Of a DNA stretch of 64,000 nt, positions 43,805-52,950 are shown one piece after another (the first letter of the stretch is position 1; each line of letters opens with the position of its first letter). Source of the DNA: Sinorhizobium sp. RAC02 (lineage in GTDB: Bacteria; Pseudomonadota; Alphaproteobacteria; Rhizobiales; Rhizobiaceae); the NCBI RefSeq assembly GCF_001713395.1, contig NZ_CP016450.1:558001-622000 (forward strand), written 5' to 3'. The notes under the pieces are model-generated. The model was given only the letters and a program-made list of their open reading frames with translations. It was not told the origin of the DNA and made no database searches. The position numbers and the translations under genes are program-made.

Positions 43805-44866
43805 TTAGTCGCGGATAATGAGGAGGTCGCCAGCGGTGAAGCGCAGTGTCGACGTTTCACCGACGGCCGGCGGCACCAGGCCGGGGCTGTTGAACATGTC
43901 GAAGGAGATGATGGCATCCCCCACCTTCATGCGGGTGCGGATGACCGAACCGAGGAAGTTGGAGGAGGTGACCTCGCCGGTCAGCGCCGTGTCGCCCTTG
44001 GCGTCGGGTGCCGTCGAGCCGGCTTCCGGACGCAGCGCCAGCGAAACCGTGTCACCGGCCTTCAAGGCGCCGAGCGGCTCGCGCAACGTCACACCCTGGT
44101 CGCCGATCGAGATGCGGTTCGTCGCCGGATCGACGACCTTCGCCTCGATAAGGTTCAGCGTACCGACGAAGTTCGCGACGAAGCGGGTGGCCGGGCGGTT
44201 GTAGATATCGGCCGGCTTGCCGATCTGGTCGGCCTTGCCGGCATTCATCACGACGATGCGGTCGGAGATCGACAGCGCCTCTTCCTGGTCGTGCGTGACG
44301 AAGACCGTGGTGATGCCGAGCTGTTGCTGGATCATGCGGATTTCTTCGCGCAGCGAGACGCGGATCTTGGCGTCGAGCGCGGAGAGCGGTTCGTCGAGCA
44401 GCAGAACCTGCGGCTTCGGCGCGAGCGCGCGGGCGAGCGCCACGCGCTGCTGCTGGCCGCCGGACATCTGGTAGGGGTAACGGTCGGCCAGATGATCAAG
44501 CTTGATGAGGCCGAGCATTTCCTTCACACGGGCGTCGATCTCGGCTTTCGGCCGGCCGGCGACCTTGAGGCCGAAGGCGACGTTTTCCGCGACGTTCATG
44601 TTGGGGAAAAGCGCGTAAGCCTGGAAGACCATGCCGATGTTGCGCTGGTTCGGGCGCAGGTTCACCTGGCTCTTGCCATCGATGGTGATGCCGCCGCCCG
44701 AGGGGGTCTCGAAGCCGGCGATCATGCGCAGCACGGTGGTCTTGCCGCAACCCGATGGTCCGAGGAACGAGACGAACTCGCCCTTTTCGATCGACATGTT
44801 GAAGTCCTTGACGACCTGCACGGGGCCAAAGGACTTCTGGATGCTGGTGAGGGTGAGAAAGCTCAT
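43805..44866 (-). CDS. PotA-type ABC transporter ATP-binding protein
   Basis: A 353-residue ATPase with GPSGCGKTT, MSGGQQQRVALARAL, VLLLDEPLSALD and VTHDQEEAL, and a C-terminal TOBE domain (about 275-350). It is the last gene of a four-gene importer operon (binding protein, two permeases, ATPase) and starts nine bases after the second permease. The substrate is unknown; the catabolic cluster beyond the RpiR regulator suggests an amine. Confidence 0.88.
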   Translation of the reverse strand: MSFLTLTSIQKSFGPVQVVKDFNMSIEKGEFVSFLGPSGCGKTTVLRMIAGFETPSGGGITIDGKSQVNLRPNQRNIGMVFQAYALFPNMNVAENVAFGLKVAGRPKAEIDARVKEMLGLIKLDHLADRYPYQMSGGQQQRVALARALAPKPQVLLLDEPLSALDAKIRVSLREEIRMIQQQLGITTVFVTHDQEEALSISDRIVVMNAGKADQIGKPADIYNRPATRFVANFVGTLNLIEAKVVDPATNRISIGDQGVTLREPLGALKAGDTVSLALRPEAGSTAPDAKGDTALTGEVTSSNFLGSVIRTRMKVGDAIISFDMFNSPGLVPPAVGETSTLRFTAGDLLIIRD

Positions 44867-44875
44867 GAAAGATCC

Positions 44876-45658
44876 TTAGGCGGCGCTTTGCGCGCCCTTC
44901 TGGAAACGGGAAACAAGCTGGATCAAGCCGAGGCAGCCCCAGGTCAAGGCGAAGGACATCACGGCGAGCGCCGCCGGTTCATAGGCACGGTTGGCGCCGA
45001 GCAGCTGCATGTAAGGGCCGAAGGCCGGACGGTTGAGCAGGGCGGCCATGGTGAACTCGCCGATGACGATGGCGAAGGTCAGGAAGGCGCCGGAGAGAAC
45101 CGCGACCAGCACGTTCGGCAGGATGATCTTTGCCAGGATCGTCGTCCAGCCGGCGCCGAGGCTCTGGGCCGCTTCGGTCAGCGTGGCGATGTCGATGGAG
45201 CGCAGACCAGTATCGACCGAGCGGTACATGTAGGGCAGCGACAGCGTTGCGTAGCCGAACATCAGGAGGATGTTCGTGCCGGTGATCGAGCCGGTCAGCG
45301 GCAGCCAGCTCGACGTGTTGTAGAGCCGGATGTAACCGAACACGATGACGATCGCCGGGATGACCAGCGGCAGCAGCGTAATGAACTCGATATAGGGGCG
45401 AAGGCCCGGCAGCTTCAGGCGCACCCAGTAGGCAGTGGGTACCACCAGCAGCACGCCGAAGATGATCGTCGCGAGCGCCATCAGGATCGAGTAGGTGAAG
45501 GTTTCCTGGAAGCGTGGGTCGCCGAGCACGACCGCATAGGCGTCGAACGAATAGACGCCGCGACGCATCTTCAAGGAGAAATTGGTCATGCCGAGCAGCG
45601 GCAGGATGAAATAGAGCAGCCCGAAGATGAGGGCGCCCCAGGCCCAGAACTTCTTCAT
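44876..45658 (-). CDS. ABC transporter permease (PotC-type)
   Basis: A 260-residue permease starting MKKFWAWGALIFGLLYFILP. Six helices are predicted, with the coupling loop EAAQSLGAGWTTILAKIILP. The ATG overlaps the stop of the first permease (ATGA at 45655-45658). It pairs with that permease as the translocation channel. Confidence 0.86.
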   Translation of the reverse strand: MKKFWAWGALIFGLLYFILPLLGMTNFSLKMRRGVYSFDAYAVVLGDPRFQETFTYSILMALATIIFGVLLVVPTAYWVRLKLPGLRPYIEFITLLPLVIPAIVIVFGYIRLYNTSSWLPLTGSITGTNILLMFGYATLSLPYMYRSVDTGLRSIDIATLTEAAQSLGAGWTTILAKIILPNVLVAVLSGAFLTFAIVIGEFTMAALLNRPAFGPYMQLLGANRAYEPAALAVMSFALTWGCLGLIQLVSRFQKGAQSAA

Positions 45659-46545
45659 TTCAGCCACCTTTCGCTGCGGGCGCGAAGCCAGATGTAGATC
45701 GTGTTGGCGATGCCGGTGACGACGATCATGCCGAAGGCCAGCGCATAGCCGAGATGCGGATTGCCAAGCACGTCGCCGCGGATCTGCGCGAACAGCAGGA
45801 TCGGTACGATGTTGAGCGAGGAGCCGGTCAGCGCGATCGCCGTCGCAACAGCGCCGAAGGCATTGGCGAAGAGCAGCGCCAGCGTACCGAGGAAGGACGG
45901 CAGCAGGATCGGGAAGGCGACCATGCGCCAGTATTGGGTATTGGTCGCACCAAGGATCTGGGCGGCTTCGCGCCACTCGCGCTTCAGGCCGTCGAGGGCC
46001 GGCGTAATGATGAGGATCATCAGCGGGATCTGGAAGAACAGGTAGGTGACCGTCAGGCCCCAGAAGGAGAGGATGTTGAAGCCGAGTGCGCGCAGGTCGA
46101 TGCCGATCTGCGTCTTCAGGAACACGGTCAGAAGGCCGACCGGGCCGAGCGTCGCGAGAAAGGCGAAGGCGAGCGGCACGCCAGCGAAATTGGAGGCGAC
46201 GCCGGAGAAGGTCAGCAGTGGGCCGCGGATCCATTTCGGCAGGCCGCCGAGCACCGCGGCGGCAGCGACGGAAAAGCCGATCAGGCAGCCGAGAAGCGCG
46301 GAGGCGATGCTGATCTTGATCGAGATCCAGTAAGCCGAAAGGATCGACGTGGTGAAGAGGCCACGGATGTTGTCCAGGGTGAAGCTTCCGTCCGGTGTCT
46401 GGAAGGCGCCGATGACGATGCGCATCGTCGGCATGATCAGGAACAACAGGACGAAGATCGCGAACGGTGCCGCGCCCAGCCAATGCAGCGGGAGGCGGAA
46501 GGGCGCTCGCGTTTGAGGTGTCGCGGCTGAGCTGTCTGATGACAT
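45655..46545 (-). CDS. ABC transporter permease (PotB-type)
   Basis: A 296-residue permease. After about 22 polar residues come six helices; the EAA-type loop reads EAAQILGATNTQYWRMVAFP near residue 195. It follows the binding-protein gene across an 84-base gap that holds a strong stem-loop, and overlaps the next permease by four bases. Confidence 0.86.
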   Translation of the reverse strand: MSSDSSAATPQTRAPFRLPLHWLGAAPFAIFVLLFLIMPTMRIVIGAFQTPDGSFTLDNIRGLFTTSILSAYWISIKISIASALLGCLIGFSVAAAAVLGGLPKWIRGPLLTFSGVASNFAGVPLAFAFLATLGPVGLLTVFLKTQIGIDLRALGFNILSFWGLTVTYLFFQIPLMILIITPALDGLKREWREAAQILGATNTQYWRMVAFPILLPSFLGTLALLFANAFGAVATAIALTGSSLNIVPILLFAQIRGDVLGNPHLGYALAFGMIVVTGIANTIYIWLRARSERWLK

Positions 46546-46588
46546 TAAGAAAACCTCGAGAGGGTTGCCGTCATTGGCATACCGCAGA

Positions 46589-46618
46589 CGTCGCCCCGGC
46601 CTGATGACCGGGGCGACG
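46589..46618 (-). terminator. Intra-operon stem-loop after the binding-protein gene
   Basis: CGTCGCCCCGG and CCGGGGCGACG pair perfectly over 11 bases around an 8-base loop. It lies 11 bases after the binding-protein stop and before the permease genes. No T-run follows, so it is more likely an RNA 3'-end protector or partial attenuator than a full terminator. This would give more binding protein than permease. Confidence 0.6.
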
Positions 46619-46629
46619 CAGGATGTCGT

Positions 46630-47733
46630 TTACTGCACGTTCGCGCCGACGACGGAATCCCAGGCGCCGGTCACAGCGGCCTTGTTGGCGTCTACTTCCT
46701 CGAGCGTCGGGAAGTAGGCCTTTTCATAGGATGCTGCCGGCGGCAGGGCGTCGATCAGGTCCTGCGGAACCTTGCCGGCCTTGACCATGGCGTTGAAGCG
46801 TGCCGGGTGGCAATAGCCCTTCAGCCAGCCGAGCTGACCTTCGTCGGAGTAGAGGTGCTCCATCCACAGCTTGGCAGCGTTCGGGTGCGGCGCGTAGGCC
46901 GAGATACCCTGAACGTAGACGCCGGCGAGAACGCCCGATGCCGGAACGACGACTTCGGTCGGCGGGTTGCCGTTGAGGGTCTTGGCCCAGCCGAGTGCGT
47001 TGTAGTCCCAGGCGATGACGATCGGGGTCGAACCCTGAGCGAGCGTGCCCGACTTGCCGATGACCGGAACGAAGTTGCCGGCCTTGTTCAGCTCGGCGAA
47101 GTAGGCGAGGCCAGCTTCACCGGCTTCCTTGCCGGACTTTGCACCCTTGCCGAGGCCGGCGGCGAGAACACCGAGAATGGCCTGGTTCGACGCGCGCGGG
47201 TCGCCGGCGAGGGCAACCTGTCCGGCATATTCCGGCTTCAGGAGGTCGGCCCAGTCCTTCGGCGTGTTGGCAACGAGGTCCTTGTTCACCAAAAGCGACA
47301 TCACGCCGTAGTAGTCGCCGTACCAGAAGCCTTCGGCGTCCTTGATGGTATCCGGGATTTCGTCCCAGGTGGAGACCTTGTAGGGCTGCAGCAGGCCTTC
47401 GGCCTTTGCCTGCGGACCGAAGGCGAGGCCGACGTCGATCACGTCGGGCGACTGCGGGCCCTTGTTGTCCTTGTTGGCCTTGATCGCTTCGACTTCATCG
47501 GCCGAACCGGCGTCAGGGTTGAGTTCGTTGACCTGGATTTCCGGGTACTTCGCCTTGAAGGAGGCGATGACGTCACCGTAGCCGCACCAGTCGTGCGGCA
47601 GTGCGATCGTCGTCAGCATGCCTTCCTTTTTCGCAGCTTCGATGAGCTCGGCGCTCGGCTCGGCGAGGGCGAGCGACGGAAGCGCTATCGCCAGGGCAGT
47701 GGAGAGCGAAAGCAGACGTTTCGTTTGTGACAT
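46630..47733 (-). CDS. ABC transporter substrate-binding protein (PotD/PotF-like)
   Basis: A 367-residue periplasmic binding protein with a Sec signal peptide (about 1-24, ending SLALAEPS). Cysteines in PHDWCGYGD and LKGYCHPARF probably form a disulfide across the binding cleft. The family 1 or 8 solute-binding fold is suggested by SPDVIDVGLAFGPQA and VIAWDYNALGW. AAAGGAGA precedes the ATG at good spacing. It heads the four-gene importer operon. The ligand is not determined. Confidence 0.85.
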   Translation of the reverse strand: MSQTKRLLSLSTALAIALPSLALAEPSAELIEAAKKEGMLTTIALPHDWCGYGDVIASFKAKYPEIQVNELNPDAGSADEVEAIKANKDNKGPQSPDVIDVGLAFGPQAKAEGLLQPYKVSTWDEIPDTIKDAEGFWYGDYYGVMSLLVNKDLVANTPKDWADLLKPEYAGQVALAGDPRASNQAILGVLAAGLGKGAKSGKEAGEAGLAYFAELNKAGNFVPVIGKSGTLAQGSTPIVIAWDYNALGWAKTLNGNPPTEVVVPASGVLAGVYVQGISAYAPHPNAAKLWMEHLYSDEGQLGWLKGYCHPARFNAMVKAGKVPQDLIDALPPAASYEKAYFPTLEEVDANKAAVTGAWDSVVGANVQ

Positions 47734-47836
47734 CACGGGTGTTCTCCTTTGGTGTGTCAGTCAACTTCGGCGAAGCTGATACTGGTGGCAGATGAAGGTT
47801 ATGTGACAGTTTTGTTTCGGTTTTTTCGTATGCCTG

Positions 47837-48751
47837 TCAGGATTTGCCGGGCGCCTCCGGCCGAGGCTTGCGGAAAAGCCGGCTGGCCTCGAAGAGGCTC
47901 TCCAGCGTCTTCATTCGGCCGCTGGTTTCTTCCCAGCCCGAACTCTGCACCGCTTCGATCAGCGCTTCGACGATGAACAGCGTCACGACGGACGAATCCC
48001 ATGCCGACGGCGCCTCGATATGGACCCGGAAAACCTTCGCAGCCACCTTGGCGACGGGCGAGGCCCATTGGTCGGTGAAGAGCACGATTTCCACGCCGCG
48101 CTCGCGCGCCACCCGGCCGAGCGTCTCCATTTCCTGCTCGTACCGGCGGATATCGAAGATCACCAGCACGTCGCCGGCCTTCATGTTCAGCACATAATGC
48201 GGCCAGGAGCTGGGATTGGAGGCGATCTGCGTGACGTTCGGGCGGATGACCTGGAGATGCGTGAAGAGATAGTCGGCAAGCGCCTTCGTGATACGGCCGC
48301 CGATGATGTAGATGCTGCGCTGGCGATCGGCCAGCAGGGTGGCGGCGCTGTCGAATTCGGCGGTTTCCATCTGCGAGAGCGTCTGGCGCAGATTGGTCAT
48401 GATCGCGTCGGCGAAGCGGTTCAGGATATGCGTGCCCGGCGCCTTGGCCGCCCAGCGGTCGTGTTTGGTGATCGGGTTCGAAAGGGTGGCTTCCAGCTCA
48501 TGGTGCAGGCGGGCCTGGAAATCCGGAAAGCCGCGAAAGCCGAGTTTCTGCACCATGCGCGCGACGGTCGGCGTGGACACGCCGGCGTTCTCCGCGACAG
48601 TCGTGATGCTGCCGAGGCCGGAGACGGGGTAGTTGTCGAGCAGTGACGTGGCCAGCTGCCTTTCGGCGCGCGTGAGCGAGTCGAAATGGGCATTGATCAC
48701 ATCCGACACCGTCATGGATGCTTGGTTGAGAGTCAAATTGTTCCCCTGCAC
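47837..48751 (-). CDS. MurR/RpiR-family transcriptional regulator
   Basis: A 304-residue regulator at the longest reading. The N-terminal HTH_6 domain (about 13-90) has LTRAERQLATSLLDNYPVSG and VAENAGVSTPTVARMVQKLG. A SIS domain (about 130-265) has RSIYIIGGRITKALADYLF. SIS domains sense phosphosugars, but RpiR members also control amine and amino-acid pathways. The start is uncertain: GTG 48751, TTG 48736 (best ribosome site, AGGGGA) or ATG 48715 (best fit to family length). It lies between the importer operon and the divergent catabolic genes and is the likely regulator of both. Confidence 0.87.
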   Translation of the reverse strand: MQGNNLTLNQASMTVSDVINAHFDSLTRAERQLATSLLDNYPVSGLGSITTVAENAGVSTPTVARMVQKLGFRGFPDFQARLHHELEATLSNPITKHDRWAAKAPGTHILNRFADAIMTNLRQTLSQMETAEFDSAATLLADRQRSIYIIGGRITKALADYLFTHLQVIRPNVTQIASNPSSWPHYVLNMKAGDVLVIFDIRRYEQEMETLGRVARERGVEIVLFTDQWASPVAKVAAKVFRVHIEAPSAWDSSVVTLFIVEALIEAVQSSGWEETSGRMKTLESLFEASRLFRKPRPEAPGKS

Positions 48752-48837
48752 CCGGTCTTCGCCGGGGTTTTCGAAATAAAACGCGCTGTCACAATTCGAG
48801 TCAAATGTTTTTTTGAAGAGATTTTTTCATTCCCCCG

Positions 48838-48866
48838 TTGACAGCGGCCGAACTGTGAAGAATTCT
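48838..48866 (+). promoter_or_regulatory. Candidate promoter of the amidohydrolase gene
   Basis: TTGACA at 48838-48843 is followed after 17 bases by AATTCT, a weak -10, about 40 bases before the ATG at 48906. T-rich tracts (TTTTTTT and TTTTTT) lie just upstream between the two divergent genes and could be part of an RpiR operator. Support is limited to these matches. Confidence 0.35.
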
Positions 48867-48905
48867 TTTCAGTAATGACAAAAGCCGGTCGAGGGGATCA
48901 GGCTC

Positions 48906-49664
48906 ATGGGAATTCTGACTGGAGAGGAGGGCGACCCTGTCGCCCTTGAAAACGCGTCTGCACGGGGCCGGGTCATTCTTGTCTGCGAGCACGCATCGCG
49001 TCTTCTGCCCAAATCGCTCGGCACGCTCGGCCTGTCCGAGGAAGCGCTGGCGAGCCACATCGCCTGGGATCCGGGCGCGCTCGCCGTGTCGCGCTTGATG
49101 GCGAAGAGCCTTGATGCCACACTGATTTTCCAGCGTTTTTCCCGCCTCGTCTATGATTGCAACCGCCCGCCGGAATCACCGGCCGCCATGCCGGAAAAGA
49201 GCGAGGTCTTTGATGTTTCCGGTAATATCGGCCTCGACCAGGCGGCGCGCGACGCCCGCACGGAAGCGCTCTACCTGCCGTTCCGCGAAAAACTGTCCCG
49301 GCTGGTGAAGGACCGGATCGCGGAGGGCAGGGCGCCGGTCATCGTGACCATGCACAGTTTTACGCCGGTCTATTTCGGCAAGCCGCGGGCTGTCGAGATC
49401 GGCGTCCTGCATGATGCGGATACGCGCCTCGCCGATGCGATGCTGGCCGCGGTCGGCACCGGTGGTCTCTACGATACCCGTCGCAACGAGCCCTATGGAC
49501 CGGAAGACGGCGTGACGCATACGCTGAAGGAGCACGGCCTTTCCAACGGCCTGCTGAACGTGATGATCGAGGTCCGCAACGACCTCATTCGAGATGAAGT
49601 CGACCAGAGGGTCGTGGCCGACTATCTGACGGGATTGCTCATCGAGAGCCTTCCCGCCGCATAA
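48906..49664 (+). CDS. N-formylglutamate amidohydrolase-family hydrolase
   Basis: A 252-residue zinc hydrolase of the HutG-like (N-formylglutamate amidohydrolase) family. Motifs are ILVCEHASRLLP, LYDCNRPP-like (VYDCNRPPESPA), VTMHSFTPVYFGKPR (metal His and catalytic region), and THTLKEHGLSNGLLNVMIEV. Relatives cleave N-acyl or gamma-amide bonds on glutamate. Next to a gamma-glutamyl ligase and two dehydrogenases it may hydrolyse a gamma-glutamyl product rather than formylglutamate; this is inference. GAGGGG precedes the ATG. Confidence 0.82.
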   Translation: MGILTGEEGDPVALENASARGRVILVCEHASRLLPKSLGTLGLSEEALASHIAWDPGALAVSRLMAKSLDATLIFQRFSRLVYDCNRPPESPAAMPEKSEVFDVSGNIGLDQAARDARTEALYLPFREKLSRLVKDRIAEGRAPVIVTMHSFTPVYFGKPRAVEIGVLHDADTRLADAMLAAVGTGGLYDTRRNEPYGPEDGVTHTLKEHGLSNGLLNVMIEVRNDLIRDEVDQRVVADYLTGLLIESLPAA

Positions 49665-49783
49665 CAAAGAAAAAGACCCGGGGAGCGGCATGTCCGCGGC
49701 GCATATCCCACGCATTTCGTGGGCCTCAGACACAGGCGGACCTCGGCAATTCCGCCAGGGACCAGTCGATACAGGGGAAAAAC

Positions 49784-51367
49784 ATGTCAGGTTATTCGGA
49801 TAACGATAAACATGAGGATATGCAGGTCCTGCATTCCATGGGCTATGCGCAGGAACTCGAGCGGCGGATGAGCCAGTTCTCGAACTTTGCCGTGTCCTTT
49901 TCGATCATTTGCATTCTTTCCGGCGGCATCAATTCGCTGGCGCAGGCGACATCCGGCGCGGGGGGCGCTGCGATCGGCATCGGCTGGCCGCTCGGCTGCT
50001 TCATTTCGCTCGTCTTTGCCGTCGCCATGGCACAGATCAGCTCGGCCTATCCGACGGCCGGCGGCCTCTACCACTGGGGCTCGATCCTGGGTAACCGCTT
50101 TACCGGCTGGCTGACCGCCTGGTTCAACCTGCTCGGCCTCGTTACCGTGCTCGGCGCCATCAATGTCGGCACCTACTATTTCTTCATGGGTTCGTTCGGC
50201 ACACCGTATTTCGGCCTGGAAGACACGACCACGACCCGCATCATCTTCCTGGCGGTCATCACCGGCGCACAGGCGCTCGTGAACCACATGGGCATCGGCC
50301 TCACGGCCAAGCTGACGGACTTCTCCGGCTACCTGATCTTCGCAACGTCGATCCTGCTCGCCATCGTGTGCCTCATTGCAGCCGACAGCTACGATATCGG
50401 CCGCCTCTTCACCTTCTCGAACTATTCCGGTGCGGCCGGCGGCAACGTCTGGCCGGAAAATTCCGGCACCTGGGTGTTCCTGTTGGGTCTGCTGCTGCCG
50501 ATCTATACGATCACCGGCTACGACGCCTCGGCGCACACCTCGGAAGAAACCGTCAAGGCGGCGACGTCCGTGCCGCGCGGCATGGTCTCCTCCGTGCTGT
50601 GGTCTGCCCTTTTCGGCTATATCATGCTGTGCTCCTTCGTTCTGATGATCCCGTCGTCGGTCACCAATGCCGACGGCACCACCACCGAAGGCATGGCGGC
50701 TGCGGCAGCGCAGGGCTGGAACGTTTTCTTCTGGACGATGGACACGCAGGTTCATCCGGTGGTGAAGGATGTTCTCTACTTCTTCATCCTGATTGCCCAG
50801 TGGCTGTGCGGCCTTGCAACGGTCACGTCCGTTTCGCGCATGATCTTCGCCTTCTCGCGTGACGGCGGTCTGCCGTTCTCGCGTGGCCTGTCCAAGGTAA
50901 GCCCGAACTACCGTACGCCGGTTGCCGCCATCTGGACCGGTTCCATCCTGTCGGTGCTGTTCGTCTGGGGTTCGTCGCTCGTCTCCATCGGCGAGACGCC
51001 GGTCTATACGGTCGTCGTATCGTGCACGGTCATCTTCTTGTTCTTCTCCTTCGCGATCCCGATTGCACTCGGCCTCTTCGCCTGGGGCACATCGAAGTGG
51101 GACAAGATGGGTCCGTGGAACCTCGGCGAAGGCGTCTTCAAGCTGTTTGCCATCCTGTCGATCATCGCCATGGTGCTGATCTTCGTGCTCGGCATCCAGC
51201 CGCCGAACGATTGGGCGCTCTACATCACCGTCGGCTTCCTCGTCCTGACCGCGATCATCTGGTTCGGCCTTGAAAACCGCCGCTTCAAGGGCCCGCCGAT
51301 CGGTGACGAAGTCGCCCGCCGCCAGGCCGAGATCGCTGCCGCCGAAAAGGCTGTCGGCCAGGTCTGA
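49784..51367 (+). CDS. APC-family amino acid/amine permease
   Basis: A 527-residue secondary transporter with about 12 transmembrane helices. The N-terminal region MGYAQELERRMSQFSNFAVS, then FSIICILSGGINSL, and the loop SAYPTAGGLYHWGSILG are typical of the amino acid/choline transporter branch (GABA permease, ethanolamine-like permeases). An Ala-rich C-terminal tail (about 505-527) is cytoplasmic. CAGGGGAAA precedes the ATG. With the ligase and dehydrogenases downstream, an amine or amino alcohol is the likely substrate. Confidence 0.87.
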   Translation: MSGYSDNDKHEDMQVLHSMGYAQELERRMSQFSNFAVSFSIICILSGGINSLAQATSGAGGAAIGIGWPLGCFISLVFAVAMAQISSAYPTAGGLYHWGSILGNRFTGWLTAWFNLLGLVTVLGAINVGTYYFFMGSFGTPYFGLEDTTTTRIIFLAVITGAQALVNHMGIGLTAKLTDFSGYLIFATSILLAIVCLIAADSYDIGRLFTFSNYSGAAGGNVWPENSGTWVFLLGLLLPIYTITGYDASAHTSEETVKAATSVPRGMVSSVLWSALFGYIMLCSFVLMIPSSVTNADGTTTEGMAAAAAQGWNVFFWTMDTQVHPVVKDVLYFFILIAQWLCGLATVTSVSRMIFAFSRDGGLPFSRGLSKVSPNYRTPVAAIWTGSILSVLFVWGSSLVSIGETPVYTVVVSCTVIFLFFSFAIPIALGLFAWGTSKWDKMGPWNLGEGVFKLFAILSIIAMVLIFVLGIQPPNDWALYITVGFLVLTAIIWFGLENRRFKGPPIGDEVARRQAEIAAAEKAVGQV

Positions 51368-51379
51368 CCATTTTTAGCG

Positions 51380-51408
51380 CGGGGGCCGTGCATGCGGCCC
51401 CCGTTTTC
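51380..51408 (+). terminator. Rho-independent terminator after the APC permease
   Basis: CGGGGGCCG and CGGCCCCCG pair perfectly over nine bases with a six-base loop, followed by TTTTCATTT. It lies 13 bases after the permease stop, so the ligase gene downstream probably depends on its own promoter or on read-through. Confidence 0.8.
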
Positions 51409-51461
51409 ATTTCCGACCGACGCGCGGCGATTGCCGGGCACCATTTCTGGGACCAAGAACC

Positions 51462-52832
51462 ATGAGCATGACCTACACATTCGATGATCTGAAGAAGGAT
51501 GTTGCCGAGGGCCGCATCGACACCGTTCTCGCCTGCCTCGTCGACATGCAGGGCCGCCTCATGGGCAAGCGTTTCCAGGCAGAATATTTTGTCGAGAGCG
51601 CCTACGAGGAAACGCATAGCTGCAACTACCTGCTCGCCACCGACATGGAGATGGAGACCGTCTCCGGCTACAAGTCGACGAGCTGGGCCGCCGGTTACGG
51701 CGATTATACGATGAAGCCCGACCTTGCCACGCTGCGCAAGCTGCCCTGGCTGGAAGGCACGGCGCTGGTGCTGTGCGACGTGCTCGACCACCATACTCAC
51801 GCGGAAGTGCCGCATTCGCCGCGCGCCATCCTCAAGAAGCAGGTGAAGCGGCTGGAGGCCCTGGGCCTCAAGGCCTTCATGGCGAGCGAACTCGAATTCT
51901 TCCTCTTCGACCAGACCTTCGATGATGCCCGCGAAAGCGGCTACCGCGATCTGCGCACCGCGTCCGGCTACAACGAGGACTACCACATCTTCCAGACCAC
52001 TAAGGAAGAAGACGTCATGCGCGCGCTGCGCAAGGGCCTGCAGGGTGCCGGCATTCCGGTGGAAAACTCCAAGGGCGAGGCGTCGCCCGGCCAGGAGGAA
52101 ATCAACGTGCGCTATGCCGAGGCCGTCACGATGGCTGACCGGCATTCGATCATCAAGAACGCCACCAAGGAAATCGCCTGGCAGCGCGGCAAGTCCGTGA
52201 CCTTCCTTGCCAAGTGGAACTACACCGCCGCCGGCTCCTCCTCGCACATCCACCAGTCGCTGTGGAGTCTGGACGGCAAGGAGGCAAAGTTCTTCGACAA
52301 GGACGCCAAGTACGGCATGTCGGAGTTGATGCACAATTACGTGGCCGGCCTGCTCGCGCATGCCAGCGAGATCACCTATTTCCTCGCGCCCTATATCAAC
52401 TCCTACAAGCGCTTCGTTGCCGGCACCTTTGCGCCGACCAAGGCGATCTGGAGCAAGGACAACCGCACGGCCGGCTACCGCCTGTGCGGCGAGGGCACCA
52501 AGGGCATTCGTATCGAATGCCGCGTCGGCGGCTCCGACCTCAACCCCTATCTCGCCATGGCGGCGCTGCTCGCGGCCGGCATTGCCGGCATCGAGGAGAA
52601 GCTGGAGCTCGAAGCACCCTTCGTCGGTGACGCCTATGGTGGCAAGGACGCCCGCGAGATTCCGAAGACGCTGCGCGGTGCGACCGCTGCACTGACCGGT
52701 TCCAAGATGCTGCGCGAAGCCTTCGGTGATGACGTCATCGATCACTATGTCCGTGCTGCCGAATGGGAGCAGGAAGAGTACGATCGCCGCATCACCGACT
52801 GGGAGGTGGCGCGCGGCTTCGAGAGAGCGTAA
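51462..52832 (+). CDS. Glutamine-synthetase-family ligase (probable gamma-glutamyl-amine synthetase)
   Basis: A 456-residue GS-fold ligase. Metal and ATP motifs are visible: FMASELEFFLF, GQEEINVRYA, AGSSSHIHQSLW and RIECRVGGSDLNPYLAMAAL. The glutamine-synthetase substrate loop normally reading NSYKRL-P-APVYIAWS here reads NSYKRFVAGTFAPTKAIWSK, typical of PuuA/GlnA4-type enzymes that gamma-glutamylate amines instead of ammonia. Possible substrates are ethanolamine, putrescine or another amine. The following aldehyde and iron alcohol dehydrogenases favour an amino alcohol. It is not the housekeeping GlnA, which has a different length and a conserved adenylylation loop. Confidence 0.83.
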   Translation: MSMTYTFDDLKKDVAEGRIDTVLACLVDMQGRLMGKRFQAEYFVESAYEETHSCNYLLATDMEMETVSGYKSTSWAAGYGDYTMKPDLATLRKLPWLEGTALVLCDVLDHHTHAEVPHSPRAILKKQVKRLEALGLKAFMASELEFFLFDQTFDDARESGYRDLRTASGYNEDYHIFQTTKEEDVMRALRKGLQGAGIPVENSKGEASPGQEEINVRYAEAVTMADRHSIIKNATKEIAWQRGKSVTFLAKWNYTAAGSSSHIHQSLWSLDGKEAKFFDKDAKYGMSELMHNYVAGLLAHASEITYFLAPYINSYKRFVAGTFAPTKAIWSKDNRTAGYRLCGEGTKGIRIECRVGGSDLNPYLAMAALLAAGIAGIEEKLELEAPFVGDAYGGKDAREIPKTLRGATAALTGSKMLREAFGDDVIDHYVRAAEWEQEEYDRRITDWEVARGFERA

Positions 52833-52950
52833 GGCTGCGGCCAGTCAAGGTCGAACCGGCCCCGGCGTAATCCTTCAGGGATATTTGCCGCGTGGCTGGA
52901 TCGGCTATTGTCCGGCGCTAAAGTTCATAATCTGAAACAGGAAGTCGATC

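Noticed and set aside
43532..45697. A 721-codon plus-strand open frame opposite the ABC transporter genes and the riboswitch
   Set aside because: It runs through the FMN riboswitch and antisense to an ATPase and permease with intact motifs. No domain is recognisable in it.
51462..52832. Housekeeping glutamine synthetase GlnA
   Set aside because: The ammonia-site loop differs from GlnA, and the neighbours are a permease and two dehydrogenases, not nitrogen-regulation genes.
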